A DNA stretch of 64,000 nucleotides from Dongia_B soli (GTDB taxonomy: Bacteria > Pseudomonadota > Alphaproteobacteria > Dongiales > Dongiaceae): assembly GCF_034044715.1 (NCBI RefSeq), contig NZ_JAXCLW010000002.1:682001-746000 (forward strand), in the 5' to 3' direction. A program made the position numbers and the translations under genes. Positions 8,933 to 18,861 of the stretch are shown here, piece after piece. Position 1 is the stretch's first letter; every line of letters begins with the position of its first letter. The notes under the pieces were generated by a model. The model had not been told where the DNA came from. It made no database searches and worked only from the letters and a program-made list of their open reading frames with translations.

Positions 8933-11900
8933 TCACGCCACCAGCGTCACGAGGTTCTGCAAGAGCTTCTTGACGCCTCCCACCCTTGCCTTTTGCTCGT
9001 CCCATTCCTGGCGATAGACCAGGCGATGGTCGGGCCGCATGGCGATGATGGTTGAGCGCTTGGTGATAAACTCGATCAGCTTGGCCGGCTCGGCGAAGCG
9101 GTTCTGATGGAAGGTCAAGACCGCACCCTTCGGCCCTGCTTCCACCTTCTCGACATTGGCCTGACGGCACATCTTCTTGATGGCGACGATCTGCAGGAGA
9201 TTCTCGACCTCTTCCGGCAATTTGCCGAAACGATCGATCAGCTCGGCCGCGAAGGCATCGATCTCAGCCTGATTGTCGAGACCGGCGATGCGGCGGTAGA
9301 GGCCAAGGCGGATATTGAGGTCAGTGACATAATCTTCCGGGATCAGGACCGACATGCCGATATTGATCTGCGGCGTCCATTCCTGCGCCTTGGCAACCGT
9401 CACGTCACCCCGCGCTTCCCGCACGGCTTCTTCCAGCAATTGCTGATAGAGCTCGACGCCGACTTCGCGGACATGGCCCGATTGCTCGTCGCCCAGCAGA
9501 TTGCCGGCCCCTCGGATATCGAGATCGTGGCTGGCGAGTGTGAAGCCCGCGCCGAGCTGATCCAGGCTTTGCATCACCTCCAGGCGGCGCTGCGCTGAAT
9601 CGGTGAGTTTTTTCCCCGGTGGTGTCGTCAGATAGGCATAGCCGCGCAGCTTCGCCCGACCGACCCGGCCGCGCAATTGATAGAGCTGCGCCAAGCCAAA
9701 CATGTCGGCACGGTGCATAATGATGGTATTGGCGGTCGGAATATCGAGACCGGATTCGATGATGTTGGTCGCCAGCAGCAATTCGTAGCTGCCGTCATAA
9801 AAGGCGTTCATCGCCTTCTCCAACTGCGTCGGCGTCATGCGGCCATGGGCGATGACGAATTTGATTTCCGGCACCAGATTGCGCAGCCTTTCGGCAAGGG
9901 TGTCGATATCCTCAATGCGGGGGCAGACATAGAAAATTTGTCCGCCGCGGAAATGTTCGCGCATGATCGCTTCGCGGATTACGACAGGATCATAAGGCAG
10001 CACGAAGCTGCGCACTGCCAGGCGGTCGACTGGCGCCGTGGTGATCAGGCTCATCTCGCGAATGCCGGTCAGCGCCAATTGCAGGGTGCGCGGGATGGGC
10101 GTTGCCGTCAGCGTCAGGACATGCACATCGCCCCGCAATTCTTTCAGGCGCTCCTTCTGCGTCACGCCGAAATGCTGCTCCTCATCGACGATCAACAAGC
10201 CGAGATTGGCGAATTCGATCGATTTTGCCAGCAGGGCATGGGTCCCGACGACAATATCGACGGTGCCCTCCTTGACCTCTTTCTTGATCTCGTTCGCTTC
10301 CTTGGTGCCGACGAGACGCGAAAGCTGCCGCACCCGCACCGGCAGGCCGGCGAAACGCTCGGCAAAGGTCCGGGCATGCTGCCGGCACAGCAAGGTAGTT
10401 GGCGTCACCACCGCCACCTGCTTGCCGCTCATAGCCGCGACGAAAGCCGCCCGCAAGGCAACTTCTGTCTTGCCGAAGCCGACATCGCCGCAGACCAGAC
10501 GATCCATCGGCTTGCCGTTGGCCATGTCTTCCAGCACTTCTTCGATGGCGCGCAGCTGGTCTTCCGTCTCGGCATAGCGGAAACGGGCGCAAAATTCGTC
10601 AAACAAGCCTTCCGGTGGCAACATCGGTTCGGCCTGTTTCACCGCGCGCTGGGCGGCGGTCTTCATCAACTGATCGGCAATATCGCGGATGCGCTGCTTG
10701 ACGCGCGCCTTTCGTGCCTGCCAGGCAGCGCCACCCAGCTTGTCGAGCTGGACAATGGCGTCTTCGCCGCCATAGCGGCTGATGACGTCGATATTTTCGA
10801 CCGGCACGTAGAGCTTGTCGCCGCCGTCATAGAAAACCCGCAGGCAGTCATGGGGAGCGCCGCCGACATCCAGCGTTTCCAATCCGTCATAACGGCCGAT
10901 ACCGTGATCGACGTGAACCACATAGTCGCCGGCCTGGAAATTCGCGAGTTCCGCCAGGAAGGTCTCGTTCTTGCGCTTCTTGGTGATGGGCCGGGTCAGG
11001 CGGTCGCCGAGGATATCCTGTTCGGTCAGGAAGAGCAGTTGATCGGTGGCAAAGCCGCTTTCCAGCGCGAGCATAGCTCGGCCGAGCGTTTCCTTGCCGT
11101 CGGTCAATGCCGATTCCAGGGCCTGCTGCCAATCGGTGGTGGCTTCCTGGTGCTTGATGCCGTGTTCGGACAACAGATGGGATAGCCGTTCCAGGGCGCC
11201 ATTGCTGGCGGCTGTCAAAATGACCTTGCGGCCTTCGCTATGTTCGGTCCGGATGGCACGGACCACCGCCTCGTAGAGATTGACGTCGGGATTGGTGCGC
11301 GCCTCGACGAAATTGCGGCCAGGCTTGGCCGGACCTTTCAGCCAATTGGAGCCGGGCGGCGCGAGGAATGGGTTGCAGGCCAGGGTGATCCGCTCGCGCT
11401 CCATCTTGTCCCAGCCATTGCCGGTCAGATAAAGCCGGCTCGGCGGCAGCGGCCGGTAGATAGGTGCGCCGCTGTCTTTTTCGGCGCGCTGCAGATCGGT
11501 GCGGGCCTGGTAAAAATCGGCGATCATATCCAGGCGGGCCTTCTTCGCCTCTTCCGCCTGATGATCGAGAGTGAGCACGGCTTCCGGCATGTAGTGGTCG
11601 AAGGGAACCAGCGTGGTGCCGAAGAGCGGCAACCAGTGTTCCATGCCCGGATAATGCCGGCCGGCGCTGATCGCCTCGTAAAGCGGATCGTCGCTGCCCG
11701 ATGTGCCGAATTCAGTGCGATAGCCGGTGCGGAAGCTTTCGATCGCCGCCGCCGTCAGGCTGATTTCATTGATCGGATTGAGAGCAAAGCGGTCGAGCCG
11801 ATCGCGGCTGCGCTGGGTCATCGGATCGAAGAAGCGCAGATCCTCGATATCGTCGCCAAAAAAATCCACGCGCAAAGGCTGGTTGGTTCCCGGCGGAAAG

Positions 11901-12460
11901 AGATCTACGATGCCGCCACGCACGGCGAACTCGCCCGCCTCGCCCACGGCACCGCTGCGCAGATAGCCCTTGCGCAGCAGGAACTCCACCAACCCGTCGG
12001 GCCCCCGCTTGCCAGCGAATTCAAGTATCTGACCACGTTTCAGCTCCAGCGAGGATTCGGCGAAACTGAATGGCTCCGGCACTCGTTGCAAAATGGCGGC
12101 GATCGTGGTGATGACGATTGGCCAGGCCCGCTTGTCCCGGTGGATGGCGGCCAGTTGCGAAAGCGTATCGATTCGGCGGGCCAGAATATCGCGATGTGGC
12201 GAGGCCCGGTCATAGGGCAGACAGTCCCAGGCGGGAAAGGTCAGGACCTGGAGATCCGGCGCGAAGAAGCGCAGGGTCTCGGCCAGCCGCGTCATGCGCA
12301 GGTCATCGAGCGCCACGTGAATGACACCGCCTCGTTGATGACGCGCCAGAGCGGCGATCAGCAGGGCCTCGCTGCCATCGGGAACACCGCCGACATCGTG
12401 GCGGCCGGGAGCTGGAAGAGTAAAAGGTAAATCGATCACGTTACGTGGCCAGTGAGACAA
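8933..12460 (-). CDS. mfd: transcription-repair coupling factor
   Basis: An ATP-dependent translocase that removes RNA polymerase stalled at DNA lesions and recruits UvrA. The 1175-residue length is normal. In order: UvrB-homology N-terminal module (about 1-340), the RNA-polymerase-interacting CarD-like RID (about 490-580, GDYVVHVDHGIGRYDGLE), a RecG-like helicase core with Walker A GDVGFGKTEVA, DEEQ box (VDEEQHFGV), the motif TATPIPRTLQ, the Mfd/RecG TRG region, and the C-terminal D7 domain. The start codon is TTG (12458-12460), or GTG at about 12439; neither has a clear ribosome site. It lies 21 nt downstream of sdhE in the same direction, the usual alphaproteobacterial order. Confidence 0.97.
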   Translation of the reverse strand: MSHWPRNVIDLPFTLPAPGRHDVGGVPDGSEALLIAALARHQRGGVIHVALDDLRMTRLAETLRFFAPDLQVLTFPAWDCLPYDRASPHRDILARRIDTLSQLAAIHRDKRAWPIVITTIAAILQRVPEPFSFAESSLELKRGQILEFAGKRGPDGLVEFLLRKGYLRSGAVGEAGEFAVRGGIVDLFPPGTNQPLRVDFFGDDIEDLRFFDPMTQRSRDRLDRFALNPINEISLTAAAIESFRTGYRTEFGTSGSDDPLYEAISAGRHYPGMEHWLPLFGTTLVPFDHYMPEAVLTLDHQAEEAKKARLDMIADFYQARTDLQRAEKDSGAPIYRPLPPSRLYLTGNGWDKMERERITLACNPFLAPPGSNWLKGPAKPGRNFVEARTNPDVNLYEAVVRAIRTEHSEGRKVILTAASNGALERLSHLLSEHGIKHQEATTDWQQALESALTDGKETLGRAMLALESGFATDQLLFLTEQDILGDRLTRPITKKRKNETFLAELANFQAGDYVVHVDHGIGRYDGLETLDVGGAPHDCLRVFYDGGDKLYVPVENIDVISRYGGEDAIVQLDKLGGAAWQARKARVKQRIRDIADQLMKTAAQRAVKQAEPMLPPEGLFDEFCARFRYAETEDQLRAIEEVLEDMANGKPMDRLVCGDVGFGKTEVALRAAFVAAMSGKQVAVVTPTTLLCRQHARTFAERFAGLPVRVRQLSRLVGTKEANEIKKEVKEGTVDIVVGTHALLAKSIEFANLGLLIVDEEQHFGVTQKERLKELRGDVHVLTLTATPIPRTLQLALTGIREMSLITTAPVDRLAVRSFVLPYDPVVIREAIMREHFRGGQIFYVCPRIEDIDTLAERLRNLVPEIKFVIAHGRMTPTQLEKAMNAFYDGSYELLLATNIIESGLDIPTANTIIMHRADMFGLAQLYQLRGRVGRAKLRGYAYLTTPPGKKLTDSAQRRLEVMQSLDQLGAGFTLASHDLDIRGAGNLLGDEQSGHVREVGVELYQQLLEEAVREARGDVTVAKAQEWTPQINIGMSVLIPEDYVTDLNIRLGLYRRIAGLDNQAEIDAFAAELIDRFGKLPEEVENLLQIVAIKKMCRQANVEKVEAGPKGAVLTFHQNRFAEPAKLIEFITKRSTIIAMRPDHRLVYRQEWDEQKARVGGVKKLLQNLVTLVA

Positions 12461-12481
12461 ATTGATGAGGCAGAAACGGCT

Positions 12482-12808
12482 TTAGCCGCGGTCGGGAAAA
12501 TGATGGCGGATAAGGCGTTGCAGGATTGTGCTGTTGCTGGCTGGCGGCACATCGGCCCGCGCGCAAAGCCAGTCGTATATATCTGGGTCGCTTTCCTCAA
12601 GCAACTTGGCATAGTCGGCCAGTTCGCTTTCGCTCATATCCGGCACCGCGGCATCGGCGAAGCGGCCCATGATCAAATCCATCTCACGGGTTCCCCGGTG
12701 CCAGCTACGGAAAATCAGTCTTTTCCGCAGCCCGGTAGTGCTATCCACCGGGGGTGGGCCCATATTTTCACCGGGACGTTCACCGGGGGCATCCTTGGCT
12801 GCGCCCAT
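12482..12808 (-). CDS. sdhE: FAD assembly factor SdhE
   Basis: A small protein of 108 residues that promotes covalent flavinylation of succinate dehydrogenase SdhA. It has the family features RSWHRGTREMD (the RGxxE motif that contacts SdhA) and the helical ESELADYAKLLEESDPDIYDW segment. About 25 unstructured residues precede the domain. The minus-strand frame is open far upstream to about 13498, but that extension is antisense to recG. The ATG at 12806-12808 is fixed by AAGGAG 7 nt upstream. It sits divergent to recG and immediately upstream of mfd. Confidence 0.93.
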   Translation of the reverse strand: MGAAKDAPGERPGENMGPPPVDSTTGLRKRLIFRSWHRGTREMDLIMGRFADAAVPDMSESELADYAKLLEESDPDIYDWLCARADVPPASNSTILQRLIRHHFPDRG

Positions 12809-12889
12809 CAAAACTCCTTCCCTGCCATCCGCACTGGGGGTAGAACAAAACGGAGCCAAAATAGTCGACAACCACGCATAAGAAAACCC

Positions 12890-14971
12890 GTGCGACCGCA
12901 GATCCTCTTCCCGCTTTTTGCAGCCCTCGACAAGTTGCCCGGTCTCGGCCCGCGCCTCTCGAAGCTGGCTGCGAAGCTCTGCGGCGAGCATGTGGTTGAC
13001 CTCCTCTGGCATTTGCCTGTCAGCGTAATCGATCGGCGCGCCAGCCCGAGCCTCGCTTCGGCAGAGAACGGGGCGATCGTCACCTTGAAGGTCAAGGTGG
13101 AACGGCACCAGAAGCCCAGCCACCAGCGCCAGCCTTATCGCGTGCGCTGCTCGGATGGCAGTGGCTTCATCGACCTTGTGTTCTTCAACGCGCGCGACCA
13201 GTGGCTGGAGAAGAACCTCCCTATCGGCACCTGGCGGGCGATCAGTGGCCGGGTCGAGCGGTTCGGTGGCGAATTGAACATGGTGCATCCGGATCACATC
13301 GTGCCGGCCGAGGAACTGGAGAGCCTGCAGCGCTTGGAACCCGTCTATCCGCTGACCGCCGGCCTGCCCGCGAAGACGCTCCGCAAAGCAATCGATGCGG
13401 CTCTGACCCGCTTGCCGGATCTGCCCGAATGGATCGATCCCGCTGTGATGCGGCGGGATGATTGGCCTTCCTGGCGGGAGGCTTTGTCTTCCCTGCACCG
13501 CCCTGAAGCGGCCGATGGCTTTTCCCTGCAGTCAAGAGCGCGCCGACGTCTCGCTTATGACGAATTGCTCGCCAATCAGCTCGCGCTGGCCTTGGTGCGA
13601 CAGCAGAACCGGTCCCTCGCCGGGCGCCCAAGCCAGGGTGACGGCCGTTTGAGGGAAAAGGTTCTGGCGTCCCTGCCCTATCAACTGACCGGCAGCCAGC
13701 AACAGGCCATGCATGAAATCGCCGAGGACATGGCCCAGGCCAACCGGATGCTGCGCTTGCTCCAAGGCGATGTCGGCAGCGGCAAAACGGTGGTGGCGTT
13801 GCTGGCCATGCTGATTGCTGTGGAAGCTGAGGGGCAGGCAGCCCTGCTCGCGCCTACTGATATTCTGGCGCGCCAGCATTTCGCCAATTTACAGCCTTTG
13901 GCACAGGCCGCGGGCGTGGAGATTGCCCTGCTCACCGGGCGTGACAAAGGTAAGGCGAGAGAGGCCTTGCTGTCGCGACTCGCAGCCGGCGATATCAAGC
14001 TCATCGTCGGCACCCATGCTTTGGTGCAAGAAGACGTTGTATTCGATGACCTGCGGCTGGCGGTGGTTGATGAACAGCACCGTTTCGGTGTTCAGCAGCG
14101 CGTCGCTTTGGCCGGCAAAGGCCGTGGCGTCGATCTCCTGGTGATGACGGCGACACCTATCCCGCGCACGCTGATGCTGACCGGCTATGGCGATATCGAT
14201 GTCTCGCGTCTGACGGAAAAACCACCGGGGCGACAACCCATCGATACCCGCACCTTGCCAATCGAGCGTCTGGACGATGTGGTCGAAGGTCTGCGGCGTG
14301 CCATCGCCGGTGGTGCCCGCATCTACTGGGTTTGTCCGCTGGTAGATGAGTCCGAGGTCATCGATCTCGCCGCGGCGAGCGAGCGTCATCGTCACCTAAG
14401 TCAAATTTTCGGCGATCGCGTCGGCCTGGTGCATGGCAAGCAGAAAGCCGCCGAACGGGATCAGACAATGGCCGCTTTCACGGCTGGCGATCTGGATATC
14501 CTGGTCGCGACCACGGTCATTGAGGTTGGGGTCAATGTTCCCGAAGCCACGGTCATGGTGATCGAACATGCTGAACGCTTTGGCCTTGCCCAATTGCATC
14601 AATTGCGTGGCCGGGTCGGCCGGGGCTCCGGAAAATCGAGTTGCCTGCTGCTCTATCAGACGCCGCTGGGCGAGACTGCGAAAGCGCGCCTGTCGATCCT
14701 GCGCGAGAGCGAAGACGGTTTCCGCATCGCTGAGGAAGACCTGCGGCTACGTGGCGGCGGCGAATTGCTGGGGACGCGGCAAAGTGGTCTGCCGGAATTT
14801 CGTCTCGCCGATCTCGCAGCTCACGACGATCTTTTGACCATGGCGCGTGACGATGCACATCTGATTATTGAGCGCGACCACAACCTGCTGTCGCCGCGCG
14901 GCGAGGCCTTGCGCATCCTGCTTTATCTCTTCCAGCGCGACGCGATGATAAAAACCCTGCGCTCGGGTTGA
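12890..14971 (+). CDS. recG: ATP-dependent DNA helicase RecG
   Basis: A branch-migrating helicase that processes stalled forks and recombination intermediates. From GTG 12890 it has 693 residues, the usual RecG size. The wedge/OB domain is at about residues 60-160, Walker A GDVGSGKTVVA, Walker B/DEQH box (VVDEQHRFGVQQR), TATPIPRTLM, and motif VI QLRGRVGRGSGKS near the C-terminus. The frame is open upstream to 12452, but that part is antisense to sdhE, and RecG proteins begin with RPxxLFPLFA-like residues, so GTG 12890 was chosen. It converges with the DUF502 gene 9 nt downstream. Confidence 0.96.
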   Translation: MRPQILFPLFAALDKLPGLGPRLSKLAAKLCGEHVVDLLWHLPVSVIDRRASPSLASAENGAIVTLKVKVERHQKPSHQRQPYRVRCSDGSGFIDLVFFNARDQWLEKNLPIGTWRAISGRVERFGGELNMVHPDHIVPAEELESLQRLEPVYPLTAGLPAKTLRKAIDAALTRLPDLPEWIDPAVMRRDDWPSWREALSSLHRPEAADGFSLQSRARRRLAYDELLANQLALALVRQQNRSLAGRPSQGDGRLREKVLASLPYQLTGSQQQAMHEIAEDMAQANRMLRLLQGDVGSGKTVVALLAMLIAVEAEGQAALLAPTDILARQHFANLQPLAQAAGVEIALLTGRDKGKAREALLSRLAAGDIKLIVGTHALVQEDVVFDDLRLAVVDEQHRFGVQQRVALAGKGRGVDLLVMTATPIPRTLMLTGYGDIDVSRLTEKPPGRQPIDTRTLPIERLDDVVEGLRRAIAGGARIYWVCPLVDESEVIDLAAASERHRHLSQIFGDRVGLVHGKQKAAERDQTMAAFTAGDLDILVATTVIEVGVNVPEATVMVIEHAERFGLAQLHQLRGRVGRGSGKSSCLLLYQTPLGETAKARLSILRESEDGFRIAEEDLRLRGGGELLGTRQSGLPEFRLADLAAHDDLLTMARDDAHLIIERDHNLLSPRGEALRILLYLFQRDAMIKTLRSG

Positions 14972-14980
14972 CGCCACGAA

Positions 14981-15673
14981 CTATTTGATCGAAACGCCGT
15001 TCGCTGCTTTCTCTGTCGGTGTAATGATGCCACCGGAAATGACCAGCTTGAGGCCGTCTTCCACCGACATCTTCAGGCGTTTGATCTCCGCCACCGGGAC
15101 AAAGAGCAGGAATCCCGAAGTGGGATTTGGTGTCGTCGGCACGAAGATGTTGATCAGATCATCCTCCAGAAGCTCTTTGACCTCGCCTTGCGTAGTGCCG
15201 GTGATGAAGCCGATGGTCCAGCAATCCCGGCGCGGATATTCGACCAGAACCACCTCGCGGAATGCCGCCGATTTGGTGGCGAAGACCGTTTCCACAATTT
15301 GCTTGATGGCGCTGTAGATGCTGCGGATGATCGGCAGCCGATTGAGGATACCTTCAATGAGGTGGCGAAAGAACCGTCCCAGGAACCCGGCGGTAATGGC
15401 CCCGATAAAGGTCAGGGCGATGACGGCGACGATCAGGCCAAGCCCCGGTACGCCGAAGGGAAGATAGGTTGCGGGATTGTATTGCGGCGGGAGCACGCTG
15501 AAGACGCGCTGATCGACGAAGGTGATGACCAGCCAGGTCAGATAAATCGTCAGGCCGATCGGCGCGGTTATCAGGATGCCAGCCAGAAAGTACGTCCGCA
15601 GCCTTGCGCCCAGTGTAAAGTGGATACCTCGGCGATGCGGTTCCGTCGGTGTTTCGCCCGTATTCTCAGACAT
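14981..15673 (-). CDS. DUF502 family membrane protein
   Basis: A 230-residue inner-membrane protein with two strong helices (about residues 29-52 and 73-98) followed by a soluble C-terminal domain. It carries the family landmarks RLPIIRSIYSAIKQIVET and FVPTTPNPTSGFLLFVP. The function of DUF502 proteins is not established. In alphaproteobacteria they are commonly found next to recG, as here, where the two genes converge with a 9-nt gap. No catalytic residues can be suggested. Confidence 0.88.
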   Translation of the reverse strand: MSENTGETPTEPHRRGIHFTLGARLRTYFLAGILITAPIGLTIYLTWLVITFVDQRVFSVLPPQYNPATYLPFGVPGLGLIVAVIALTFIGAITAGFLGRFFRHLIEGILNRLPIIRSIYSAIKQIVETVFATKSAAFREVVLVEYPRRDCWTIGFITGTTQGEVKELLEDDLINIFVPTTPNPTSGFLLFVPVAEIKRLKMSVEDGLKLVISGGIITPTEKAANGVSIK

Positions 15674-15863
15674 ATCCGCCCTTTCGCCAGTCAGTCTGCG
15701 CCGTGATGCCGTTTGGCTCCCAGTTCGCCATAAGCGGCCACCGAAGCTGGCGCATTTACGGATCAGGCGTCAAGCCAATGATCTTCCGCCCAGTGCCTTG
15801 CAGCTAACACCCAGTTATTGCAAGGTGCCGCCATGTGAGTTCCGTGGCGTGGAGGCCGCAAAG

Positions 15864-16751
15864 TTGACGAGTCGCGTTTATCCGTGGGCACTCTCAGCTG
15901 CCCTGGCCTTAGCCGGTTTGGGCTTGCTTGGCGCGCAAACTGTTGTCTTGCCTGCTTTTGCACAATCGACTGGCGCGACAGCCTCGCAGGTTTTGCCAAA
16001 TGAAGCGGCGAGCCGGGCCTTCAATCTGGGAGATTACCAAACCGCGCGCCAGCTCTGGGAACGACTGGCAGCGGCCAATGACCCCGAGGCAATCAACAAT
16101 CTCGGCATCCTCTATCAGAAAGGCCTTGGCGTCGAACAGGATGCCGAAAAGGCACAGATGCTTTACCTCCGTGCGGCAAATCTTGGATTCACGAATGCTC
16201 AGGTCAATCTAGCGAACCTCTATTTCAACGGCGAGGGCGTCAAGGAAGACCTAACCGAGGCGGCGCGCTGGTATACGGCCGCGGCGCGCGGCGGGCATCT
16301 TCGGGCACAGTATTATCTGGCCCAGATGTATGATCACGGCGACGGGGTGAAAGAGGACCATAATACAGCCCTGAAATGGTATGTCAGCGCGGCCGATAGC
16401 GGCCTGCCGGAAGCAAAATATGTCGTCGGCCGTATGCTCCTGACTGGCGATGGTTTGAAGCAGGACCAGGCGAAGTCGCTGCCCTATCTGCTGGATGCCG
16501 CAACGGCTGGTGTGTCTCAGGCGCGGGCTCTGCTTGGTCAAGCTTATGCGGATGGACTTGGCACCGAGCAGAATCTGATCGAAGCCTATATCTGGCTAAG
16601 CCTTGCTCTTGATAATTTGCCGCCCGGCCAGGCACAGCAGAAAGCCTTCAAAACCCTGCGCAGGGTCGAAGCCGACATGTCTCAGGATGAAACTGCGGCC
16701 GCGAAGCGCCTGTTGGCCAGAAAAGACGCGCGACGGAGCCAGACGCAATAG
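15864..16751 (+). CDS. secreted Sel1-repeat (TPR-like) protein
   Basis: A 295-residue exported protein. A signal peptide with a long Leu/Ala core ends at AFAQS (about residue 35), followed by six or so Sel1-type repeats of 36 residues (pattern A-x2-LG-x2-Y-x2-G-x-G-V-x2-D-x2-KA-x2-WY-x2-AA). Such solenoids act as protein-protein scaffolds. The start is a TTG at 15864 with a perfect GGAGG 8 nt upstream (15851-15855); no in-frame ATG fits the signal peptide. It is divergent from the DUF502 gene. The binding partner is unknown, but most neighbours act in the cell envelope. Confidence 0.83.
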   Translation: MTSRVYPWALSAALALAGLGLLGAQTVVLPAFAQSTGATASQVLPNEAASRAFNLGDYQTARQLWERLAAANDPEAINNLGILYQKGLGVEQDAEKAQMLYLRAANLGFTNAQVNLANLYFNGEGVKEDLTEAARWYTAAARGGHLRAQYYLAQMYDHGDGVKEDHNTALKWYVSAADSGLPEAKYVVGRMLLTGDGLKQDQAKSLPYLLDAATAGVSQARALLGQAYADGLGTEQNLIEAYIWLSLALDNLPPGQAQQKAFKTLRRVEADMSQDETAAAKRLLARKDARRSQTQ

Positions 16752-16767
16752 CAGCCGCAACAAGCTG

Positions 16768-17349
16768 CTAATAAGTCGCACTGCCCCATTTCGCTTGCAT
16801 ACGGCTGAGCGTGTCAGGGATGGAGATCAAGCCTTCGGTATCGGCATCGAAGGTTCGGCTGTAAAGAATGTACAGTCGAACGACCGCGCGAGCCTGTGCC
16901 GATCTGCTCGTGCCATAATAGTCACCGTAAAATCCCCACGGGCCGTGTGGACCGAAGCCGCGATAGCCATAAGGCCGATAAGCATACATCGGGGCCGGAT
17001 AATAAACCGGTCTGGTCGAGACCTGGACGTCGCTGTCGCGTTGCTCCTTCTCCACCTTGAAAGCCGCAAAACCCTGCTGCTGGCCAATCTGTGCGGCACG
17101 CCAGAGAGCGAGATCGTAGGTCTTGTCGAGTTCTCCCTTCAAGCGGCTGTCATCGCGCGGGTTGTTTGCGCTCACGTAGCGGAACGGGCCGGTATAGGTG
17201 ATCGTCGTACGGTTTTCGACGATCGGCTGCTCGCTATAACCAAAGGGGCCATTGCTGCCCAATGGCGCCATTGCCGGCTTGGGCGGAGCCGAGGTACAGC
17301 CGGCTGCCAGGAGAACAAGAAAAGTGGCAATAAGACGGATACCGGTCAT
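16768..17349 (-). CDS. CC0125/CC1285-like lipoprotein
   Basis: A 193-residue predicted lipoprotein: signal peptide with lipobox AAGC (Cys18), then FGYSEQPIVENRTTITYTG and a segment LALWRAAQIGQQQGFAAFKV. The latter matches the short pattern (x-LYRAAELTxxxG) of the Caulobacter CC0125/CC1285 lipoprotein family. A Tyr/Pro/Gly-rich stretch (about residues 115-148) follows. Function unknown. The ATG at 17347-17349 gives a compact signal peptide; a TTG 12 nt upstream is possible. It converges on the Sel1 gene and follows the SPOR-tailed carboxypeptidase in the same direction. Confidence 0.68.
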   Translation of the reverse strand: MTGIRLIATFLVLLAAGCTSAPPKPAMAPLGSNGPFGYSEQPIVENRTTITYTGPFRYVSANNPRDDSRLKGELDKTYDLALWRAAQIGQQQGFAAFKVEKEQRDSDVQVSTRPVYYPAPMYAYRPYGYRGFGPHGPWGFYGDYYGTSRSAQARAVVRLYILYSRTFDADTEGLISIPDTLSRMQAKWGSATY

Positions 17350-17478
17350 GGTATGTCGCAATGGCTATTTCGCATTTGGGCGGCCGTTTAGCGCTGACGT
17401 TATTCTATCATAAGAGGGCTTAGGTTGTGCCACGACGCATCAATGCGGCGGCCGATCAAGATCATGTGACGCCTTTTG

Positions 17479-18741
17479 TCAGCGCCAGACAGCTTGTGGG
17501 TTTTTGAGAACCTGCGGACTGAGGGCCAAGCAATAGGCGTTATTTTCCCACATTGCCTTGCAGGCTCTCCCGGCATCGGCTTGCGCCAGACCGACGAGGA
17601 GTGCGCTGTAGCGGGATGTCCCTTCATAGTCGCGGCGAATAATGGCGGGCTTACCCTTCGTCGCCAAAGCGGTTGGAAGTCTCTTGCGGGCTGCACTCAC
17701 CGCCGCCTGCGCTCTCTTCTGATCGTTGAAGGAACCGAAGACGATTCCCCAACCGCTGACCCGGGGAACGGTTGTCGTCGATGTACCGCCGGCGATAACT
17801 GCCTGGTCGCAATCGCCTCCTTTCAACCGGATCGGCGGTGGTGCGTCAGAAGCATCGAGCTTTAAGGATATATCCTGCAACATAGGCAGATCACTCGTGG
17901 ACCGAGCGAATCCCTTGTTTAGCAAGGCAACCATCTGGCTCGCCCGTTCACCCCGATTACCACCACCAAGAAGGACGCCGACCAGACGGCGGTTTCCCTG
18001 TCGTGCGGAAGCAACCAAATTGTAGCCCGATCCGCAAGTGAAGCCGGTCTTCAGGCCATCGGCACCGCGGTAACTGACCAGGATGCCATTCACGGTCGGC
18101 AGTGTGCGGCCGGCAATGCTGACGCTTTTATCGCCGAAGAAATGATATTGATCCGGGAAATCATGAATGAGCGCCAAGGCCAGTCGCGCCATGTCGGCGG
18201 CAGTCGTCACCTGCTCATTGTCGGGTAAGCCGGTTGCATTGCGGAAGACGGTCCGGCTCATGCCCAAATCTCGCGCCATTTCTGTCATACGTTGCGCGAA
18301 AGCGGCTTCGGTTCCGGCGATCTGTTCGGCGATGGCGGCGGCGGCGTCATTGGCCGAGGCGACGATGGTGGCGGAAATGGCTTGGCTCAGGGTGATCTTC
18401 TGGCCCTTCCGAAAGCCGAACTTGACCGGCGACTGGCCGGCCGCCGTCGCGGAAATCGTTACCGGCTCCTCGAGCCGATGCTGACCCGCCTTGATCTCGG
18501 AAAAGGCGATATAGACGGTCATCATCTTGGTTAAGGAGGCCGGGTACCAGAGCGCATTGGGCGAGTCGGCCTCAAGGACCTGTCCGCTATCCGCGTCGAC
18601 CACCAGGCTGACACTACTTGCGGCATACCCCGGTAACGGCGTTAGAATGCCCAGAATCAGGGCGGCCATGAAAATGGCCGGGGGAAGAAGCCCGGACCAA
18701 AGCGGAAAAGTGCAAAAATGGCGCAAAAGCCTGGGGTTCAT
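17479..18741 (-). CDS. D-alanyl-D-alanine carboxypeptidase with C-terminal SPOR domain
   Basis: A periplasmic serine peptidase of 420 residues. It has a signal peptide (1-40, ending GYAAS), an SxxK motif S-L-T-K at about residue 69, a second triad SAN (VASANDAA) in place of SGN, and KTG in DGLKTGFTCG. The catalytic domain ends near residue 280. The C-terminal 75 residues form a SPOR-like domain beginning GWGIVFGSFNDQKRAQ, which in other proteins binds denuded septal glycan. The ATG at 18739-18741 has AGAGGC 5 nt upstream. It lacks the PBP5 beta domain of the carboxypeptidase at 808-1971, so the two are likely differently localised. Confidence 0.9.
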   Translation of the reverse strand: MNPRLLRHFCTFPLWSGLLPPAIFMAALILGILTPLPGYAASSVSLVVDADSGQVLEADSPNALWYPASLTKMMTVYIAFSEIKAGQHRLEEPVTISATAAGQSPVKFGFRKGQKITLSQAISATIVASANDAAAAIAEQIAGTEAAFAQRMTEMARDLGMSRTVFRNATGLPDNEQVTTAADMARLALALIHDFPDQYHFFGDKSVSIAGRTLPTVNGILVSYRGADGLKTGFTCGSGYNLVASARQGNRRLVGVLLGGGNRGERASQMVALLNKGFARSTSDLPMLQDISLKLDASDAPPPIRLKGGDCDQAVIAGGTSTTTVPRVSGWGIVFGSFNDQKRAQAAVSAARKRLPTALATKGKPAIIRRDYEGTSRYSALLVGLAQADAGRACKAMWENNAYCLALSPQVLKNPQAVWR

Positions 18742-18861
18742 GCTAGCCTCTGGGCCCTAACCATAGGCCATCTTGCACTCGGCCGCCATGGTTGGATGCA
18801 AAATCGCCACTTATTTCCCTTAATAGGGATAAGAGCCATATCGCATGTTGAGAGGAAGAGA

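Noticed and set aside
9677..12430. Long open frames on the plus strand (9677-11185 and 11240-12430)
   Set aside because: They lie antisense to mfd, whose protein is unmistakable. Their translations are rich in His, Arg, Gln and Asp without family motifs, as expected from antisense reading of a high-G+C gene.
12809..13498. N-terminal extension of the sdhE frame
   Set aside because: Antisense to recG and without family features; the sdhE ATG at 12808 has a good ribosome site.
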